Source: a virus
Virus record (IMG/VR): IMGVR_UViG_3300029263_000602
Coordinates: 1-24,358 of that record
Length of the DNA stretch: 24,358 nt
Strand: one strand, 5' to 3'
The notes beneath the pieces were generated by a model. It was not told where the DNA came from. It was given only the letters and a program-made list of their open reading frames with translations, and did not search any database. The translations under genes and the position numbers were made by a program. The first letter of the stretch is position 1. Every line of letters starts with the position of its first letter. Shown piece after piece: positions 22,177-24,358 of the stretch.

Positions 22177-23414
22177 TAGTTCCTACCTGCTTTGTCCCAT
22201 CCTTTTAAAATATTGGGTGAAAAGTTGTTGTATGAAAATTCCATACGATCAACAATTTTCACTGCATCACCACCAAGTTTATCAATTACTACATAACCCT
22301 CTTCTCCAGTTACCTTAAAACCATCTTTGGTCTGGACAAAAGTATTTATAGTTTTCATTCTATCAAGTATATTTATAAGTTTTAGTTTTACAACTACGAT
22401 TAATTTTTGCAATTCAAACATTTTTTTAAGGTTGGATTTGTTCTCATCAGAGAAAAACTTCAATAGTTCATCTCTTTTTGTCTCTTGTGCAGTCTTTCCA
22501 CGTTGAGTTTTGCGCTTGTCGATCTCTTTCTGGAATTTCATCTTATGCCATTCAATGAGTTTATCAACATGCTTGCTTGTATCACCAATCAATTCGCCCT
22601 TGCGAACATAAGTGTTATTAAATGTTTCTATGGATTGAGCAAGACTCTTATTACCTTCCAGAGATTTAAGAGTAGTTGCTGTGATAGAATTAAATACTTT
22701 ACCTATATTAGATAAATTATTATTCACATCATCTGTATCTTTTTTAGTCATTGTAACATGACTCATATCTCGCAACATAGCATCTTGACTCCATACGTTC
22801 TTAGATGCTTTGAATTTACTTACATCAACGTCATAGACTGCCTTCATATTCTCAAATGTATTACCTACATATGATGTATGCCATACGATACCAATCTGAC
22901 TACTCATAACATCTTTTGCCGCCTGTGAATCAGCATCTATTGCATATAGTATGGTATTGGGGTGGAAGGTGAGATATTTTTTTCCACCAATGACTTTTGT
23001 TGACAAATCGTTTCGGGAATATAAGAAGTCTCCTTGGACCACACCTGTGATACCCAACTCTGGCAAGTACTTGAGTGCACTTTTAAGCAAAGCATTAAGA
23101 TCAGCAGAAGTATCAGAATCGATGTCATCTGAAGATTTATAGACTTTAGGGTTTTTGTTGAATATTCCTTTTTTGGCAACGAAAAAGCGGTTATCGCTCG
23201 GATCAATACCAGCAAATATAGCAGGAGAACCATCCCATTTAACACTTATATTACCACCCTTTTTACCACTTAACATACCCCTCATATTTCGTAAGGCAAC
23301 TATTGCTTCTCTTGTTCCAGAAACCCCACCATATAGTACTTTATCTTCGATATGCGTCATATGCATATTCTTCGTTTCAGTAACAAAAGCATTAGAGTCT
23401 TTCAGGGGGTTCAT
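22176..23414 (-). CDS. Ligase-like nucleotidyltransferase (KxDG superfamily)
   Basis: A 412-residue protein with elements of covalent nucleotidyltransferases: VKWDG with Lys59 as the putative AMP-accepting lysine (motif I), VQGDFLYS near 127-133 (motif III/IIIa-like), EEGYVV at 371-376 (motif IV) and AVKIV at 384-388 (motif V). The ~180 residues between motif III and IV are mostly helical and unusual for small ligases. It may join DNA or RNA ends or repair packaged genomes; I recall similar unassigned proteins in T4-like marine phages. Start ATG has AAGGA 6 nt upstream and a late promoter 28 nt away. Biochemical activity is unproven. Confidence 0.68.
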   Translation of the reverse strand: MNPLKDSNAFVTETKNMHMTHIEDKVLYGGVSGTREAIVALRNMRGMLSGKKGGNISVKWDGSPAIFAGIDPSDNRFFVAKKGIFNKNPKVYKSSDDIDSDTSADLNALLKSALKYLPELGITGVVQGDFLYSRNDLSTKVIGGKKYLTFHPNTILYAIDADSQAAKDVMSSQIGIVWHTSYVGNTFENMKAVYDVDVSKFKASKNVWSQDAMLRDMSHVTMTKKDTDDVNNNLSNIGKVFNSITATTLKSLEGNKSLAQSIETFNNTYVRKGELIGDTSKHVDKLIEWHKMKFQKEIDKRKTQRGKTAQETKRDELLKFFSDENKSNLKKMFELQKLIVVVKLKLINILDRMKTINTFVQTKDGFKVTGEEGYVVIDKLGGDAVKIVDRMEFSYNNFSPNILKGWDKAGRN

Positions 23415-23442
23415 GGGGTATCCTTCACTTGTTGTTGCATAC

Positions 23443-23450
23443 TATTTATA
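23443..23450 (-). promoter_or_regulatory. Late promoter (TATAAATA)
   Basis: Exact T4-type late box on the minus strand, 28 nt upstream of the ligase-like gene and directly after a Rho-independent terminator, so it re-starts transcription for the internal-protein module. Confidence 0.8.
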
Positions 23451-23452
23451 AT

Positions 23453-23479
23453 AAAAAAACCCTCAATGATTAGAGGGTT
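23453..23479 (-). terminator. Rho-independent terminator
   Basis: Minus strand: 7-bp stem AACCCTC / GAGGGTT, 8-nt loop, with the second arm running into seven T residues. It ends transcription from the micro-gene cluster on its right, or from the promoter at 23535-23563. Confidence 0.85.
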
Positions 23480-23528
23480 AATTATAAAGTATAGTGTAAT
23501 ATATTACGATAGTAGTGATTCTATTTCT
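23453..23528 (-). ncRNA. Candidate small RNA (about 75 nt)
   Basis: A promoter-like element (23535-23563) and the terminator at 23453-23479 bracket a short stretch without an open reading frame. A start site about 7 nt after the -10 would give a ~75-nt RNA ending in the terminator hairpin; it also contains the self-complementary GTAATATATTAC. It could equally be a leader or a mere gap. Confidence 0.35.
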
Positions 23529-23534
23529 ATAACC

Positions 23535-23563
23535 ATATTAGCATGGTATTGAACTAAAGTCAA
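23535..23563 (-). promoter_or_regulatory. Possible sigma70 promoter with extended -10
   Basis: Minus strand: -35 TTGACT (23563-23558), 17-nt spacer, TGC then -10 TAATAT (23540-23535). Five of six -35 bases and four of six -10 bases match, with the TG of an extended -10. The -35 overlaps a stop codon. Confidence 0.45.
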
Positions 23564-23706
23564 GTAATTAAATTGGTTATCATAACACAAAAGTTAGTTG
23601 TTGCACCTATCCCTAGGACTGAACCCATCATCCAATCCTTAGTGTGTGTGAGTTGCCATAGACACATAATACCTACGAACATATTAACAATATTTAAAAC
23701 ATCCAT
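23560..23706 (-). CDS. Micro membrane protein (48 residues)
   Basis: The last of four overlapping tiny genes. The product MDVLNIVNMFVGIMCLWQ continues through a short polar turn (THTKDW) to a second hydrophobic stretch (GSVLGIGATTNFCVMI), so two membrane segments are likely. ATG 23706 has GGAGG 6 nt upstream and shares one base with the preceding stop; an ATG at 23709 is an alternative. Two-helix hairpins of this size are seen in small holins and in membrane regulators. Function unknown. Confidence 0.6.
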   Translation of the reverse strand: MDVLNIVNMFVGIMCLWQLTHTKDWMMGSVLGIGATTNFCVMITNLIT

Positions 23707-23792
23707 CATCTGCCTCCCACATCTATACACATTATTATAATAGCAAATACCACAGGAATTGCAACTGCTATGATTATAAGTTCATTAGTCAT
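23706..23792 (-). CDS. Micro membrane protein (28 residues)
   Basis: The product begins MTNELIIIAVAIPVVFAII and consists almost entirely of one hydrophobic helix with a short tail (DVGGR). GAGGA lies 8 nt before the ATG, and the gene overlaps the previous one by 8 nt and shares a base with the next. Such peptides are easily missed; the regular overlaps and ribosome-binding sites in this cluster are the main support. Function unknown. Confidence 0.5.
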   Translation of the reverse strand: MTNELIIIAVAIPVVFAIIIMCIDVGGR

Positions 23793-23940
23793 TTTCATAT
23801 TCCTCATCATTAACACGGTTCAGATCAAAGTGTCCTTCACTATGCTTCCACTTTAAGATAAGCACAATAGCAGCAATACAGACCCAAATTAAAGTGGTAG
23901 AAATAGGGGCATACGAAAAGTTAAAAAAGATATCACTCAT
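23785..23940 (-). CDS. Micro membrane protein (51 residues)
   Basis: The product starts MSDIFFNFSYAPISTTLIW, has one membrane helix (about residues 14-31) and an acidic cytoplasmic-type tail (NRVNDEEYEND). ATG 23940 has AAGGA 8 nt upstream; in-frame ATGs at 23946 and 23991 have poorer spacing or none. It overlaps both neighbours by 8 nt. No family is recognised. Confidence 0.62.
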   Translation of the reverse strand: MSDIFFNFSYAPISTTLIWVCIAAIVLILKWKHSEGHFDLNRVNDEEYEND

Positions 23941-24067
23941 TGTCATTTTCCTTGTTTGATTTTGTCCAACGCCCGTCAGTTCCGAAATCACCGTTATTGA
24001 GTAAGATGAATACTGAATGGCATACTATGTAAAAAGCAGCAATGTTAGTAAAGATATGAGCAGTCAT
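23933..24067 (-). CDS. Micro membrane protein (44 residues)
   Basis: The first of the four-gene cluster. The product MTAHIFTNIAAFYIVCHSV has one hydrophobic helix (about 5-23) and a polar tail (GRWTKSNKENDNE). AAAGGA lies 7 nt before the ATG. It follows the stop of the partial gene by 32 nt and overlaps the next by 8 nt. No family is recognised. Confidence 0.6.
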   Translation of the reverse strand: MTAHIFTNIAAFYIVCHSVFILLNNGDFGTDGRWTKSNKENDNE

Positions 24068-24099
24068 TTGTGAGTCCTTTCAAGACTGAGTTTCTGTTT

Positions 24100-24358
24100 C
24101 TATGGTAATTCTTCAATAAACTCTTTTCTTTTAAGTCTTTTATTCATCATTTTAACGGCATCGACAAAGGATAGTCCAGTTTTCTTTCCAGTGTACGCTG
24201 GTGCAACTTTAACCCATGACCATGCCATTTGATCTTGTGCACCTTGCCGATAATTTGCTTTTCTTTTCCAGACAGAATACCCACCATCGATGGGTTGTTT
24301 TCCATGATCAGCATCATTCCTACCTATAGCATAGGTTGCCTTGTTTTTGTCATTTGTC
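24100..24358 (-). CDS. Hypothetical protein, C-terminal part (runs off window)
   Basis: Open reading frame entering from the right edge and ending at TAG 24102-24100; 85 codons are visible. It contains YAIGRNDADHGKQPIDGGYS, VWKRKANYRQGAQDQMAW and a basic tail (MMNKRLKRKEF, ending IEELP). There are no stops in this frame up to the edge, and the residue composition is protein-like and basic. I do not recognise it. It may belong with the basic internal proteins downstream, but that is only proximity. Confidence 0.65.
   Translation of the reverse strand, partial: TNDKNKATYAIGRNDADHGKQPIDGGYSVWKRKANYRQGAQDQMAWSWVKVAPAYTGKKTGLSFVDAVKMMNKRLKRKEFIEELP

Noticed and set aside
22343-22377. Two further TATAAATA boxes on the minus strand (22343-22350, 22370-22377), and one at 8914-8921
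   Set aside because: They lie inside coding regions where the codons read naturally as Leu, Ile, Asn and Lys. No gene start is close; chance matches in AT-rich DNA are likely.
1-24358. Possible prophage or bacterial chromosome
   Set aside because: No integrase, attachment site, ribosomal or housekeeping gene; gene density, one-strand layout and late promoters indicate a lytic T4-like phage.

Overview
The window looks like part of the genome of a large, tailed, T4-related bacteriophage of an aquatic (probably marine) Gram-negative host. The evidence is an AT-rich sequence with tightly packed, mostly overlapping genes all on the minus strand, together with a T4-type RNase H (FEN family), a PhoH-like ATPase, NrdA/NrdB, glutaredoxin, a GH19 endolysin with a peptidoglycan-binding domain, a spanin pair, a long glycine-rich fibre/adhesin, and T4-style late promoters (TATAAATA) alongside near-consensus sigma70 promoters. 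No photosynthesis genes, tRNAs, integrase or CRISPR array were seen. A pelagiphage- or cyanophage-like myovirus is the best guess; the exact host cannot be read from the sequence.

Transcription runs right to left. Region 24358-23560 holds the C-terminal end of an unrecognised protein and four tiny, overlapping membrane-protein genes, then a Rho-independent terminator (23453-23479). A late promoter (23443-23450) opens a module (23414 to 15672) that I read as internal-head/packaged proteins: a KxDG ligase-like protein, a very basic protein, a nucleotidyltransferase fused to other domains, two large multi-domain acidic/basic proteins and small partners. Ten copies of a short acidic peptide motif (ESVELDE and variants) punctuate four of these proteins. 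Three start with sequences resembling the T4 capsid-targeting signal. The motif fits the (I/L)xE cleavage rule of T4-type prohead proteases.

Region 15655-13698 contains three conserved hypothetical genes and an overlapping inner/outer-membrane spanin pair. The gap 13516-13697 carries divergent strong sigma70 promoters and a palindrome. Region 13515-9712 is a nucleotide-metabolism and nuclease operon (nrdB, nrdA, zinc ribbon, GIY-YIG nuclease, micro-ORF, SNase-like nuclease). A second sigma70 promoter drives rnh and a conserved gene; a third drives a small zinc-ribbon-like relic and phoH, followed by a small membrane protein (holin candidate), glutaredoxin and the endolysin. Then come a HAD phosphatase, two small genes and the fibre/adhesin gene.

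The left end (2776-1) has a gene with tandem early and late promoters, an EF-hand membrane protein, and a surface-sugar-like cluster: a cytidylyltransferase-cupin fusion, a GT9-like glycosyltransferase, a DUF6165-like protein and a truncated FkbM-like methyltransferase. Where a start was ambiguous I chose the one with a well-spaced Shine-Dalgarno sequence. Several of the genes listed encode fewer than 60 residues.
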